In this document: positions 25,349-35,242 of the stretch, in pieces | Layout: each line of letters begins with the position of its first letter | Position numbering within the stretch: the first letter of the stretch is position 1 | Assembly (NCBI RefSeq): GCF_001514535.1 | Contig: NZ_BCNO01000003.1 | Location: 123,344-187,343 of the forward strand | DNA: 64,000 nt | Source of the DNA: Thermodesulfovibrio aggregans | Lineage (GTDB): Bacteria > Nitrospirota > Thermodesulfovibrionia > Thermodesulfovibrionales > Thermodesulfovibrionaceae | Direction of reading: 5' to 3' | Translations under genes and position numbers: made by a program | The notes under the pieces: generated by a model | What the model saw: only the letters and a program-made list of their open reading frames with translations | Databases searched by the model: none | What the model was told of the DNA's origin: nothing

Positions 25349-25903
25349 ATGAAAAAAAATCTTGCAGATGTTGTGGACAGTCTATTTAAAGCAAAAAGTA
25401 CAGGTTTGCTTACTATCAGTTTTTCTTCAGAAAAAAACCTCCTTAAATTTTATCTAAGAAATGGAGAAATATACCACATATCTTTTGGATTTAAAAAAGG
25501 TATAGAATGTCTAAATGAAATAGCTTTAAGACAGCCAGTTTCATATAATTTTATTTCTCAAATTTCAATCGACATTACAAGTAATGATATTCCCTCAACT
25601 GAAGATATAATAAAAAATTTAAAAGGTATGAATAAATTTGTCACTTCCTCAGACTCTTCTATTATTCAATCTTCAGATTTTCAGAAGATAAAAGAAGGCA
25701 TTAAGACAGCTTTAATAAGACAAATTGGTCCTATAGGAGGAAAAATTACTGAAAAATATATTACTGAAAAATGGATTCCTTCCGAGCCTCCATCAAAAGA
25801 AGATTTTCTCAGATTGGTTGATATGTTAAAGGATGAAATAGAAGATCCTCAATCAAAAAAAGAGTTTTTACAGGAAGTAAATAAAATTTTAGGAGGTATA
25901 TAA
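25349..25903 (+). CDS. DUF4388-like protein, start of chemosensory operon
   Basis: A soluble 184-residue protein. The N-terminal half (DVVDSLFKAKSTGLLTISF, then LLKFYLRNGEIYHISFGF) resembles the DUF4388 domain found in PatA/PixG-type regulators, where it is linked with response regulators and pilus-based behaviour. The C-terminal half (about 95-184) is helical and reads like an output or oligomerisation region with GPIGGKITEKYI. It directly precedes the Cache-HAMP gene. The DUF4388 assignment is by pattern only. Confidence 0.6.
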   Translation: MKKNLADVVDSLFKAKSTGLLTISFSSEKNLLKFYLRNGEIYHISFGFKKGIECLNEIALRQPVSYNFISQISIDITSNDIPSTEDIIKNLKGMNKFVTSSDSSIIQSSDFQKIKEGIKTALIRQIGPIGGKITEKYITEKWIPSEPPSKEDFLRLVDMLKDEIEDPQSKKEFLQEVNKILGGI

Positions 25904-27034
25904 ATGAGAATAGAACTTGGATTAAGAGCAGGAATAGCACTGCCACTTTTGGCAACTTTGATAGCAGGAATGAGTGTTTTAATTGTTTTTAATTATTTTA
26001 TGCAAGTAAGTACTCTGAAGGATGAAGAAAATCGTAGTATTGAAGCATCTGTAAACACCGCTCAAGTTTTGCTTGAAACAGCAACAATTCATTATCAACA
26101 GATGGCACATTTGGTTGCAAATATGCCAGATGTTCAGGAAGCTGTTAGTAAAAAAGATAGAAATCGCCTACTTGATAAATTTCTGCCAGTTTTTAATTCT
26201 TTAAAAGAAAATTTTGGTATTGCTCAATTTCACTTTCATGTCCCTCCTGCAGTCTCTCTTGTAAGACTTCATGATCCTGTTCATTTTGGTGATGATATTT
26301 CAAAAGAACGTAAGACTGTTGTTCAGGTAGAAGCAACCAAAAAAGGTGTAAGAGGTATTGAGATTGGATTAGGCGGAGTTGGCTTAAGAGGAGTTGAACC
26401 AATTTTTTATAAAGGTAATTATGTAGGAAGTATTGATTTTGGTGGGGGTATAAAATCTGAGATAGATCAAATTAAAAAAGCAATATTTGCTGATGTTGGA
26501 ATTGCTATTTATAAAGATTTACTTTCTGGTTGGCAAGGCTTAAAGGATGTAAAATATGTCTTTGGGCAATGGGTTTCTCTTTATTTCACACAGCAAGATC
26601 CTAAGTTATTCATCTCTGAAGCATCTTTAAAAAGAGCTGCTCAATCCAAAAATACTTATTATACTGAAATTGTATCTTATGCAGGTAAAGAATATATTGT
26701 AATCTACACTCCTGTTAAAGATTTCTCAGGCAAAGTAATTGGTTTTATCTATATTGTTAAAGAAAGGATTCTTAGCCCCTATAAAGTTTTTACAATTCTT
26801 GGAATAAATATTTTAGTTTACATTGTAATGCTCATAGTTATAGCTCTTTTAATAGGATATGGTATGAATAAATATGTAATAAATCCAATAATAGCTCTTA
26901 CAAAGGTTACTGATGAAATATCTATGGGGAAAACATCACAAAAAGTAGAAATTAAAGATGCTCGTGGAGAGATAGCTATTCTGGCAAAGGCAATTGAAAG
27001 AATGCGTATAACGATGAAAAAACTTCTTGAGTAA
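25904..27034 (+). CDS. Cache-HAMP sensor protein lacking a signalling domain
   Basis: Membrane sensor of 376 residues. Membrane segment 1 (about 10-32) and segment 2 (about 296-320) enclose a large extracytoplasmic Cache-type domain with FHFHVPPAVSLVRLHDP and GLRGVEPIFYKGNYVGSIDF, as in chemoreceptor sensor halves. A HAMP domain (about 321-376, with DEISMGKTSQKVEIKDARGE) follows and the protein ends there. The methyl-accepting signalling helix bundle expected after HAMP is absent. AGGAGG precedes the ATG. It is probably the input of this chemosensory locus. Confidence 0.78.
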   Translation: MRIELGLRAGIALPLLATLIAGMSVLIVFNYFMQVSTLKDEENRSIEASVNTAQVLLETATIHYQQMAHLVANMPDVQEAVSKKDRNRLLDKFLPVFNSLKENFGIAQFHFHVPPAVSLVRLHDPVHFGDDISKERKTVVQVEATKKGVRGIEIGLGGVGLRGVEPIFYKGNYVGSIDFGGGIKSEIDQIKKAIFADVGIAIYKDLLSGWQGLKDVKYVFGQWVSLYFTQQDPKLFISEASLKRAAQSKNTYYTEIVSYAGKEYIVIYTPVKDFSGKVIGFIYIVKERILSPYKVFTILGINILVYIVMLIVIALLIGYGMNKYVINPIIALTKVTDEISMGKTSQKVEIKDARGEIAILAKAIERMRITMKKLLE

Positions 27035-27048
27035 GGAAGGAGTAAACA

Positions 27049-28314
27049 ATGTCTAAAGGAAAAATTTTAGTATTGGATGATAGTCCTCTTGTAAGAAAAC
27101 TTGCAGAAGTCTCTCTACAGGAAGCAGGATATGACGTTTATACGGCAGGTGATGGAGAAGAAGGACTGAAAATTGCTGAGGAAGTTAAACCCGATTTAAT
27201 TTTAGTTGACTTTATAATGCCCAAGATGACAGGTGCTCAAGTATGTAAACTTATAAGGGAAAATGAGGTTCTTAAGGAAATTCCTATTATTTTGATTACT
27301 GGAAAAGGTGAAACAGTTGGAAAGACATTTATTGAAAAATACGGAGTTCTTGATTATTTCATAAAACCCTTCAAATCAGAAGAATTGGTAGGTAAAATTA
27401 ATCAAGTTCTTGGAAAAATTCCCCAGATTAAAGAAACTACTGAGGAAATCCCTGCTTTTAGTTTTGAACCTTCAGGAATAGAACTAAAAAGTGAGGAAGA
27501 AACAGAATCTTTCGAACTATCTGAGAGTGAATTACAAGAGTCTATTTCACTACCTGAAACTGAAGAAATATCATTGTCAGAAGAAAAAGAAATTAATTTA
27601 ACAGAAAAAATTGAATTAGAAGAAATTGAATTAAAAAAAGATACCCTTGAACAATTAGAGCCATCTCTTCCAGTAGAGGATCTGATTGAACCTGGAGAGT
27701 TGGAAATATTAGAAAAATCAGAAAGTTTTGAAATAGAAGAATTAAAAGTACAAGATATTAAGCCTGCTGAGGACTTAATTGAAGAATCAACAAAAACAGA
27801 GATTGAAGAAACAAAACTTGCCTTCGATTTAACTGCTCTTGAAAAAATAATAGATAATAAATTAGATAACTTTTATGAAAAAATAACCTCTCTATTTGAT
27901 AGCACAGTTGAAGCAACACTAAAAAAATATGGATTGATAAAAGATTATTCTGTTATTTTATCGGGAAGTTTAAATTTCTTCAGAATTTCTGAAATTTTTG
28001 ATTTAATCAATTCTAAAAACCTAAATGGTATATTCTATGCTTTTGGTAATGGGGTTGCTTACGAATTTTTATTTATAAATGGAAAAGTTATATATGGAAT
28101 CTCAAATTTACAAAAACAAAAAATTGGTTCCAAACTATTAAAAGAACTCTCTGATGAGGAAATAAAGAATTTTACTGTGGAAACTTTAAGTTACTTGAAA
28201 AATATTACGAACGGAAGTTTTATTTTTGAAAAAAAAGATTTTTCAGAAGCATGGTTGTTGAATAAACCAGGTTATACACCTTTAGAACTTTTTAGTGAAA
28301 ATATTATAAAATGA
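27049..28314 (+). CDS. Receiver - acidic linker - DUF4388-like protein (PatA/PixG-like)
   Basis: A 421-residue regulator. Residues 1-120 form a receiver domain with the acidic pair DD, the phospho-acceptor in LILVDFIMPKM near 54, ITGKG and the conserved lysine in FIKPF. Residues about 130-260 are an exceptionally glutamate-rich, low-complexity linker. The C-terminus (about 300-410) resembles DUF4388, with SVILSGSLNFFRISEIFDL and EFLFINGKVIYGIS. This REC plus DUF4388 combination recalls PatA/PixG of cyanobacteria (domain order differs), where it couples chemosensory signalling to type IV pili. Confidence 0.72.
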   Translation: MSKGKILVLDDSPLVRKLAEVSLQEAGYDVYTAGDGEEGLKIAEEVKPDLILVDFIMPKMTGAQVCKLIRENEVLKEIPIILITGKGETVGKTFIEKYGVLDYFIKPFKSEELVGKINQVLGKIPQIKETTEEIPAFSFEPSGIELKSEEETESFELSESELQESISLPETEEISLSEEKEINLTEKIELEEIELKKDTLEQLEPSLPVEDLIEPGELEILEKSESFEIEELKVQDIKPAEDLIEESTKTEIEETKLAFDLTALEKIIDNKLDNFYEKITSLFDSTVEATLKKYGLIKDYSVILSGSLNFFRISEIFDLINSKNLNGIFYAFGNGVAYEFLFINGKVIYGISNLQKQKIGSKLLKELSDEEIKNFTVETLSYLKNITNGSFIFEKKDFSEAWLLNKPGYTPLELFSENIIK

Positions 28315-28338
28315 TATAATATAATCAAAGGAGAGAAA

Positions 28339-28704
28339 ATGTATAAAGTTCTTGTTGCAGAAGATTCAAATGTAGATGCTAAATATATAGAGTCTATCCT
28401 CAAAGAAGGAGGATATGAACTTTTTTTTGCAAAAGATGGAGAAGAAGCTGAAGAATTGATAAAACGAGAAAATTTTGATTTAGTTATTTTAGATGTTGTC
28501 ATGCCTAAAAAAAACGGTTTTCAAATATGCAGAGAAATGAAAAAAAATGAAAAAACAAAAAATATACCTGTAATTATTGTTACTTCCAAAAAAGAGGAAG
28601 CTGATAAATACTGGGGTAAGATGCAAGGAGCTGATGAATATATTACAAAACCTTTTGAACCAATTGATCTTTTGGTAGCGGTGAAGAAATGTCTGAAGAA
28701 ATAA
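28339..28704 (+). CDS. CheY-like single-domain response regulator
   Basis: Stand-alone receiver of 121 residues. It has AEDSNVDAKYIE with the acidic residues, the phospho-acceptor in LVILDVVMPKKNG near residue 53, IIVTSKK with the conserved Thr/Ser and EYITKPF with the lysine. There is no output domain. It overlaps the CheW gene by 16 bases. In Pil-Chp or Pix systems such PilG/PilH or PixH proteins carry phosphate to pilus motors; that role here is inferred. Confidence 0.88.
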   Translation: MYKVLVAEDSNVDAKYIESILKEGGYELFFAKDGEEAEELIKRENFDLVILDVVMPKKNGFQICREMKKNEKTKNIPVIIVTSKKEEADKYWGKMQGADEYITKPFEPIDLLVAVKKCLKK

Positions 28705-29096
28705 AAGCTGAAAAATCATATTTTGTTTTAGGAGTAGGCGAGAGAGAGTTTATTGTTCCCAAAGAATATGTTGTTCAGGTTTTGGATGTTACAAGAATAT
28801 TTCCAATTCCAGGGTCTCCTGACTACATTATTGGAGTTATACCTGTAAGAGGAAAAATTATACCAGCAGTAGACTTAGCAAAAGTTTACAATATTGAAAG
28901 ATTAAACTATTCTGATAACAAATTGTTGGTTATTGAAGTAAAAGGTGAAAAAATAGGAATCTTGTCCGATATAGCACCTTTCCCTGTTAATTTTGATCCT
29001 GATATAGAGGTAGAAGATTTAATTGATCCTGAAAAGTTATTTGAACAACTGAAAGTAAGCGCTCAAAAACCTGTTGATACTAAGGCTGATGGATAA
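28689..29096 (+). CDS. CheW-like adaptor
   Basis: A 135-residue scaffold that should link receptors to the CheA kinase. The core reads YFVLGVGEREFIVPKEYVVQVLDV, then FPIPGSPDYIIGVIPVRGKIIPAVDLAK, matching the CheW consensus (YVVGVINLRGKIIPVIDL type). It is followed by a short acidic tail. It overlaps both the CheY gene upstream and the CheA gene downstream, so the three are tightly coupled. Confidence 0.9.
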   Translation: MSEEIKAEKSYFVLGVGEREFIVPKEYVVQVLDVTRIFPIPGSPDYIIGVIPVRGKIIPAVDLAKVYNIERLNYSDNKLLVIEVKGEKIGILSDIAPFPVNFDPDIEVEDLIDPEKLFEQLKVSAQKPVDTKADG

Positions 29097-31329
29097 ATCC
29101 GAGCTAATAAGATATTTTTTACTTGAAGCAGAAGAACATATAAATACTTTAATTGAAGGGATAGAGGAGCTTGAAACTAAGGGATACGACAAAGAAACCA
29201 TAGAAAGTCTTTTCAGAACAACTCACACTTTAAAAGGTTCTGCTTCTCTTTTTAATTTCAACAAAACAGCCACAATTTCTCATCGCCTTGAAGATTTTTT
29301 TGAATCTATCTTGAATGAAGAAATAAATTATAACGATTCTTTTCTCTACTGGATAAAAAAAGCCATTGATGCAATACTCTTATTAGTAAATGAAGTACGC
29401 GAAACAGGGGAAGAAAAAAGTGAGATTGATGAGGAAGTCATAAAATCAATTGACAATATCATACATAAAAAGCAAATTCTTTCCATTGAACAATACAAAA
29501 CTTCTGTTTTTAAAACCTCTCCTATGATTAATACTGTTAGAGTAGAAATTGAGGCAATTGATAGTATTATTGCGTCTTTGGGAGAAACTCTCGTTCACAA
29601 AAATACAATTTTAGACAAGGAAAAAGAATTATTTAACATTATAGAGGAAATACAAAATAGTGGTAAAAGACTTATAAAAGAAATAACTGATTTTTCAGAT
29701 AGATATTGGTTATCCACACAAAATAAAAATGAAAAAGTATTTGATAGCTTCTTTACAGATTTCAGTGATCTTGAATTTGACCGATATGATGAATACCATA
29801 TTTTTTTAAGGAAGATTCAGGAAATAACTAATGATATAACGGAGGGTATAAATTCGCTATTCATTTTTTCTGAACATCTCTCATCCAATTTAAAATCTCT
29901 AAACAGAGAGATCAACCATTTAAAAAACAGCCTAATTGAAATAAGAATGCTACCGATTGGAAAACTTCTACATAGACTTTCTGAAGCTATAAAAAACATA
30001 GCAAAAACCCATGGGAAAATTATTGAAATAGAGATTAAAGGAGCGGAAGTTAAAATTGACAAGCCTATTTTTGATGCACTATATGAACCAATGCTTCATA
30101 TTCTTAGAAATTCTATTAAACATGGGATTGAATACCCTGAAGAAAGAATAATAAAAGGTAAAGAACAAACAGGTCATATAAAAATCTATGTAAGAAAAGA
30201 AGGTAAACATATAATTATAACCATCCAAGACGATGGTAAAGGGATAGATATTGATAAAGTAAAAGAGATCGCTATACAGAAAAATTTCATTACTCCTGAG
30301 CACGCTTCATTCATTTCAAAGGAAGAAATTCTTTCCTATATCTTTGCCCCTGGTTTTTCCACATCAGAAGAAATAGATTTCCAAAGTGGTAGAGGTATGG
30401 GGCTCACTATTGTTAAAACAACCATTTCAAAACTTAAAGGAACAATTGAAGTGTTTTCAAAACCAGATAAAGAGACTTCTTTTATAATAAAAATCCCTCA
30501 ATCATTGTCTATAAGCAATCTTTTGACTTTCAATGCTCACAATTTAAATTTTGCCATACCCATTAACTATGTTGAAGAAATCTTAACTTTAGAAGACTTT
30601 CCTCAAGCTATAACAGAAAGAAATATCAACCATAAAAATAGAACTATCCCTGTTAAAGTTTTTTCAGAAATTTTATTCTCTACGAATGGCAAAAAAATTG
30701 AAAAGGGGTATGTCATTGTCTTTAATTTTTCAGGTATAAGAAAAGGACTTATTGTTGATGAAATTTCAGGTTATGAGGAAGCAACAGTTCACAGTTTCGG
30801 AAAATTTCTTGAAGGATTAACTCAATATCTTGGTTATTTTATATCTGGTAAAGGTATTCCAATATATGTCATTGATCCTTTAAAGTTATTTGAAGAAGAG
30901 TTTATGTTCATAACCATTTCGCCCAAAATTTCAGAATCTTTTACATATAAGGGTTCTGTCCTTGTCGTTGATGACTCTATAAGTGTAAGAAAGACTCTAC
31001 AGAGTGTACTTGAAAATAAAAAACTAAAAGTATATACTGCAAAAGATGGAGTTGAAGCATTAAATTTACTTGAAAATAACAAAGTTGATCTTATAGTAAC
31101 AGATCTTGAAATGCCTGTAATGCATGGTTATGAATTCATAAGTAGAGTCAGAAAAGATCCAAGATTCAAAAATTTACCAATAGTAGTTCTTACCTCAAGA
31201 GGGACAAAAAAACACGAAGAAAAGGCTATTGCAGCAGGAGCAGATGGATTTATTGTCAAGCCCTTTGATGAAAAATCCATAGAAGAACAGATTATTAATC
31301 GCCTATCACAGCCAGAACTTCATTATTAA
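29089..31329 (+). CDS. Hybrid CheA histidine kinase with C-terminal receiver
   Basis: Chemosensory kinase of 746 residues. An N-terminal HPt domain carries the phospho-histidine (H46) in [15 protein letters not shown] long helical region follows, then dimerisation and ATPase domains with [15 protein letters not shown] (N-box), [11 protein letters not shown] and [10 protein letters not shown], a CheW-like domain (about 475-610), and a receiver with [16 protein letters not shown] and GFIVKPFD. There is only one HPt. ATG 29089 is inside the cheW end; TTG 29074 is disfavoured. Its stop overlaps the convergent MCP stop. The architecture resembles PixL/ChpA-like kinases. Confidence 0.9.
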   Translation: MDKSELIRYFLLEAEEHINTLIEGIEELETKGYDKETIESLFRTTHTLKGSASLFNFNKTATISHRLEDFFESILNEEINYNDSFLYWIKKAIDAILLLVNEVRETGEEKSEIDEEVIKSIDNIIHKKQILSIEQYKTSVFKTSPMINTVRVEIEAIDSIIASLGETLVHKNTILDKEKELFNIIEEIQNSGKRLIKEITDFSDRYWLSTQNKNEKVFDSFFTDFSDLEFDRYDEYHIFLRKIQEITNDITEGINSLFIFSEHLSSNLKSLNREINHLKNSLIEIRMLPIGKLLHRLSEAIKNIAKTHGKIIEIEIKGAEVKIDKPIFDALYEPMLHILRNSIKHGIEYPEERIIKGKEQTGHIKIYVRKEGKHIIITIQDDGKGIDIDKVKEIAIQKNFITPEHASFISKEEILSYIFAPGFSTSEEIDFQSGRGMGLTIVKTTISKLKGTIEVFSKPDKETSFIIKIPQSLSISNLLTFNAHNLNFAIPINYVEEILTLEDFPQAITERNINHKNRTIPVKVFSEILFSTNGKKIEKGYVIVFNFSGIRKGLIVDEISGYEEATVHSFGKFLEGLTQYLGYFISGKGIPIYVIDPLKLFEEEFMFITISPKISESFTYKGSVLVVDDSISVRKTLQSVLENKKLKVYTAKDGVEALNLLENNKVDLIVTDLEMPVMHGYEFISRVRKDPRFKNLPIVVLTSRGTKKHEEKAIAAGADGFIVKPFDEKSIEEQIINRLSQPELHY

Positions 31330-32750
31330 ACTTTAAATCTTTCAGTTACATTAACAAATTCCTTTGAAGTATTGGATAGAGAATCAGAGATATCTGTAAG
31401 CTGTTTAGTTATTTCGTAAACATTCTCAGTTATTTCTTTTACTGTTTGAGCTGAATTTACCTGTTTATCTGTTATTTCTTTCTGTTTCAAGGTATACTCA
31501 TTAATGTCACTTATAACCTCTCCTATTTTCTTTATAATTAAATCAATCTTGTCAAATATTTGAGTTGTTTGATTTACCATGTCGGTTCCTATTTCAACAT
31601 AATTAGTTTCTTCTTCAAGATTTTTTGTAACAACAGTTGCTTCCTCCTGAATTGCTGCAATAATCTCACCTATATTTTTAGATGATTTAGCTGTTTTTTC
31701 AGACAAACCTCTTATTTCTTCAGCGATAACAACAAATCCTTTTCCTTCCTCACCTGCTCTAGCTGCTTCAATTGAAGCATTGAGAGCAAGAAGATTTGTT
31801 CTGTTTGCAATATCACTGATTATTGTAGAAATTGTTCCAATCTCCATCAATTTTTCTGAAAGAAGTTTCATTCTTCTGTTTATTCCCTGAACAGCTGTTC
31901 TAATTAATTGCATACTATTAAATGTTTCTGACACAATCTCATTCCCTTTAACTATTGCATCAATGGCTTCTTTTGAAACATCTGTTGCAGTGGCAGTTTT
32001 TTCTTTTGTACGCAAAGCAATTTCAGAAGCATTTTCAATAAGAGATACTATTTTTTCAATTTCCTGTTTTTGTATTTCAGCACCTGACTGTAATTTTTGA
32101 ATTATTTCATTAAGAATATTACTGTGCTGTCCCACATCCTCTGCTCTAATCTTTACTTCTCTAACAAGTTCGCTCAATCCATCAATCATGAGATTAAATG
32201 CATCAGCCAAGGAACCAAAAATATCTGGAGTTACTTCTGCTTTCTGAGTAAGGTCTCCTTCAGAGGCCTGAGTCATAATCTGTAAGAATTTTATAATGTT
32301 TTTTTGCATCTCTTTCCTCTCTTCTTCTGTCTGAATTAGCGTAGAAAGCTTATCCATCATTTGATTAAAGGCATCAGCAATTTTTTCAAATTCATCACCT
32401 GTGCTTAACTTTATTCTCTTTTCAAAATTACCTTTTCTTATAGCTTCTACTGCTTCTTCAATTAATGAAAGAGGGACTATGATCTGCTTTCTAAACCAAA
32501 AAACATTCGCTGTTGATATGGCAATTAAAGCTAAAGCAAATATTCCAAGAATAGGAGAAAATTTTAAAAATGTGTTTAAAATTCCCATTTTTTTCATGAT
32601 AAATTCTTCACCATAAATTTCATATCCGGTAATAATAAGTCCTGCAAGAAGAATAATAGTTGAAAGAATAATTGACACATTGAATACAATAAGAAACTTT
32701 TTATAAAGACCTGCTGGTTTTTTAATTTTGGGTTTGGAAATTTCTGGCAT
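31326..32750 (-). CDS. Methyl-accepting chemotaxis protein without periplasmic sensor domain
   Basis: A 474-residue chemoreceptor. Two membrane segments (about 19-43 and 60-85) are separated by only about 17 residues, so there is no room for a ligand domain. A HAMP domain follows ([20 protein letters not shown]), then a second HAMP-like element ([21 protein letters not shown]), and the signalling tip [20 protein letters not shown]. It converges with the CheA gene, sharing stop bases. With the separate Cache-HAMP gene at 25904 it suggests a two-piece receptor. No cheR or cheB lies nearby. Confidence 0.9.
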   Translation of the reverse strand: MPEISKPKIKKPAGLYKKFLIVFNVSIILSTIILLAGLIITGYEIYGEEFIMKKMGILNTFLKFSPILGIFALALIAISTANVFWFRKQIIVPLSLIEEAVEAIRKGNFEKRIKLSTGDEFEKIADAFNQMMDKLSTLIQTEEERKEMQKNIIKFLQIMTQASEGDLTQKAEVTPDIFGSLADAFNLMIDGLSELVREVKIRAEDVGQHSNILNEIIQKLQSGAEIQKQEIEKIVSLIENASEIALRTKEKTATATDVSKEAIDAIVKGNEIVSETFNSMQLIRTAVQGINRRMKLLSEKLMEIGTISTIISDIANRTNLLALNASIEAARAGEEGKGFVVIAEEIRGLSEKTAKSSKNIGEIIAAIQEEATVVTKNLEEETNYVEIGTDMVNQTTQIFDKIDLIIKKIGEVISDINEYTLKQKEITDKQVNSAQTVKEITENVYEITKQLTDISDSLSNTSKEFVNVTERFKV

Positions 32751-32788
32751 GTAAATCCCCTCCTTTTTATAAAATTAAACTTATAAAG

Positions 32789-32816
32789 TATGTAGAAAAA
32801 ATATAGTAATTGTCAA
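32789..32816 (-). promoter_or_regulatory. Sigma-70-type promoter of the MCP gene
   Basis: On the minus strand TTGACA (32816-32811) and TACATA (32794-32789) are 16 bp apart, about 40 bp before the ATG at 32750. A GGAGGGG ribosome site lies between. The MCP therefore has its own promoter, separate from the cheW-cheA operon. Confidence 0.5.
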
Positions 32817-32877
32817 TAGCAGAGTAGGAGGAAAGGATAAGACCCAAATTCATAGTTAAAATTTATTTTCTTAATAA

Positions 32878-34647
32878 CTATATTCCGATTATCTTACCAC
32901 TCTTTAAATCAATATCTATTCTCCTAAAATTCGGATCTGAGGCAGTTCCTGGCATTAGATTTATCTGTCCTACTACAGGAACAATGAGTTTTGCTCCTGT
33001 AAAAACTAAAATATCTCTTATAAATAACTGCCATCCTTTAGGAACTCCTCTTAATTCTGGATTGTCCGACAGACTCAAATGGGTTTTTGCCATACAGATT
33101 GAAAAATCAGAAAAATCAGTATTTGAGTTAATATTTTTAAGTTTTTCTAAAGCCAAAGGAGAAAATTCAATGGAGTCTGCTCCATATATTTCTCTTGCTA
33201 TTAACTCTATCTTTGAGATATGAGGAAGATTAATATCATAAAGAAATTTAAATTGTGATTTATTTCTGCAGACATCTATAATTATGTCAACAAGTTCAAG
33301 TGCTCCCTCACCTCCTTTCTCATAGTGATCAGCAACTGCCGCAGGAATTCCAACCTCTTTACAAGTTTTTTTAACAAATTCCAATTCATCAATGTCATCT
33401 ATTTGGAATTTATTTACACAAACAACAGGATTTATACCAGCTTTTCTAACAATTTTTACATGATGAAATAAGTTTTCAAGTCCCTTTTCAAGCCATTTAA
33501 AATTTTTTAAGACATATTCTTCTGGAAGAGGATTACCTGGAATGATCTTCGGAGCATCTCTATCAGCTCCATGATATTTTAATGCTCTTAAAGTAACTAC
33601 AATAACTGCTGCGTCTGGTTTCAATCCCGAAATCCTGCATTTTATGTTCCAGAATTTTTCAAAACCAATATCTGCTCCAAATCCACTTTCTGTGATGTGA
33701 TATTCACTGAGTTTAAGTCCTATTCTGTCTGCAATAATTGAGGATTGACCTATCGCTATATTAGCAAAAGGAGCTGCATGAACAAATACGGGCTGTCCTT
33801 CAATTGTCTGAATTAAATTGGGATTTATTGCTGAAACCATAAATGCTGTCATAGCTCCAGCAACTTCAAGGTCTTCTGTTGTTATAGGATTTCCTGATTT
33901 CGAGTATGCTACAACAATTTTACCAATTCGCTCTCTCAGGTCTTTTAAATCCTTTACCAGTGACAGTATAGCCATTAATTCTGAAGAAGTGGCTATATCA
34001 AATCTTGATTCCATTGGTATTCCGTCTTTTTTACCGCCAATTCCAATGATAACTTTTCTCAATGCCTGAGCACAGAAGTCAATCACCCAGCCCATCTGTA
34101 CTCTTTTTGGATCAATATCAAGCCTTTTCAATCCTTTTTTACAGAGGATCTCATCTGAATAGTTAGATTCATGAAACATTCTGGCAGTCAAGGCAACCAT
34201 TGCAAGATTATGAGCATTCATTACTGCATTTATATCACCTGTGAAACCAAGTGAAAATTCTGTTCTTGGAATGCATTGAGAAAGCCCTCCACCTGCTGCA
34301 CTCCCTTTTACATTCATTAATGGACCTGCAGAAGGCTGTCTTATTGCACAACTGACTTTCTTGCCTCTTTTACCAAATCCTTGAGTTAATCCTATGGTTG
34401 TTGTTGATTTTCCCTCACCAAAGGGGGTAGGAGTTACTGCTGTGACAACAATGTATTTGCCATTGTTATTATTCTTAATTCTTGAGTAAAGCTTTTGATA
34501 ATCCACTTTTGCCATATAATAGCCATATGGAATTATTTCATCCTTTGCAATGCCAAGCTCGTCGGCAAGCTGAAATATCGTTTTCATTCTTTTTTCAGCT
34601 TCTTGAGCAATTACCCAATCTGGACAGGATACAGTCCCTGCAAGCAT
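32878..34647 (-). CDS. fhs: Formate-tetrahydrofolate ligase (divergent)
   Basis: Makes 10-formyl-tetrahydrofolate from formate, THF and ATP in one-carbon metabolism or the Wood-Ljungdahl methyl branch. The P-loop is TPTPFGEGKSTTTIGL and the segment KGSAAGGGLSQ followed by GFTGDINAVMNAHNLAMVAL matches the family. Some positions differ from the usual consensus (RQPSAGP for RQPSLGP, GSAAGG for GGAAGG, PVVGQINLMPG near the end). The 589 residues are slightly longer than most. GAGGAGAG precedes the ATG. Formate dehydrogenases, often selenoproteins, could supply its substrate. Confidence 0.88.
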   Translation of the reverse strand: MLAGTVSCPDWVIAQEAEKRMKTIFQLADELGIAKDEIIPYGYYMAKVDYQKLYSRIKNNNNGKYIVVTAVTPTPFGEGKSTTTIGLTQGFGKRGKKVSCAIRQPSAGPLMNVKGSAAGGGLSQCIPRTEFSLGFTGDINAVMNAHNLAMVALTARMFHESNYSDEILCKKGLKRLDIDPKRVQMGWVIDFCAQALRKVIIGIGGKKDGIPMESRFDIATSSELMAILSLVKDLKDLRERIGKIVVAYSKSGNPITTEDLEVAGAMTAFMVSAINPNLIQTIEGQPVFVHAAPFANIAIGQSSIIADRIGLKLSEYHITESGFGADIGFEKFWNIKCRISGLKPDAAVIVVTLRALKYHGADRDAPKIIPGNPLPEEYVLKNFKWLEKGLENLFHHVKIVRKAGINPVVCVNKFQIDDIDELEFVKKTCKEVGIPAAVADHYEKGGEGALELVDIIIDVCRNKSQFKFLYDINLPHISKIELIAREIYGADSIEFSPLALEKLKNINSNTDFSDFSICMAKTHLSLSDNPELRGVPKGWQLFIRDILVFTGAKLIVPVVGQINLMPGTASDPNFRRIDIDLKSGKIIGI

Positions 34648-34678
34648 AAACTCTCCTCGGATTGTTAATTTTTTTATT

Positions 34679-34861
34679 TTACTCTGATGGATTTTCTATA
34701 TCTGCAAGATAATCTTTAAGTTTTTCTAATAATGAATCAGGTAAGACTTCATCATAAAGTAAAGCATTCATCTCTTCTACAGTCAACTGTTCTTTGATAT
34801 CTCTTGGAAGCATCTTTACTATAGCAATCCTTTCCTGCAAAGGTTTTTTCTTTTCATCCAT
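34679..34861 (-). CDS. Small acidic protein of unknown function
   Basis: A 60-residue charged, probably helical protein with LPRDIKEQLTVEEMNALLYD in its middle. I do not recognise a family. A good AAAGGAGAG ribosome site 6 bp before the ATG and tight spacing to the genes on both sides (14 bp from the Mth938-like stop, 31 bp to fhs) support translation. It has no cysteines or membrane segment. Confidence 0.6.
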   Translation of the reverse strand: MDEKKKPLQERIAIVKMLPRDIKEQLTVEEMNALLYDEVLPDSLLEKLKDYLADIENPSE

Positions 34862-34875
34862 TTTTTCTCTCCTTT

Positions 34876-35220
34876 CTAACAGGTTAAATGAAAAGCACCG
34901 GCAACAGCTTTGCCCTCAGATAAAAGCTGATTAAATAATGCTACGGCTTTTTCTGTAGCACTTACAATAGTTTCAATTCCCCTTTGTTTGAGCTCTTCTA
35001 TTAAACTCTGGGGCACCTGCATTCTTTCATAAGCTCCTGTCCCAACAACAAGTATTTTGATATCCTTTGTAAATACTTCATTAAGATCCTCAATACACAA
35101 GGAATGCCCCTCTTTTCTCCACCATGATGGAATAACAGCGTCTGGGAATACTATGAGATCTTTAGTATATTCTGTCCCATCAACAACAATTTTTCCAAAT
35201 GAATAATGAGTGATTTTCAT
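34876..35220 (-). CDS. Mth938-like (DUF498) domain protein
   Basis: A single-domain protein of 114 residues with the Mth938 fold: IVVDGTEYTKDLIVFPD, PSWWRKEGHSL, ILVVGTGAYERMQVP and ETIVSATEKAVALFNQLL. Members occur alone or in mitochondrial complex I assembly factors; the bacterial role is unknown. ATG 35220 follows a GGGGG ribosome site. A longer frame to 35271 would run into the tRNA-Sec gene and is rejected. Confidence 0.82.
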   Translation of the reverse strand: MKITHYSFGKIVVDGTEYTKDLIVFPDAVIPSWWRKEGHSLCIEDLNEVFTKDIKILVVGTGAYERMQVPQSLIEELKQRGIETIVSATEKAVALFNQLLSEGKAVAGAFHLTC

Positions 35221-35242
35221 ACTTATACCCCCAAATAAAAGA

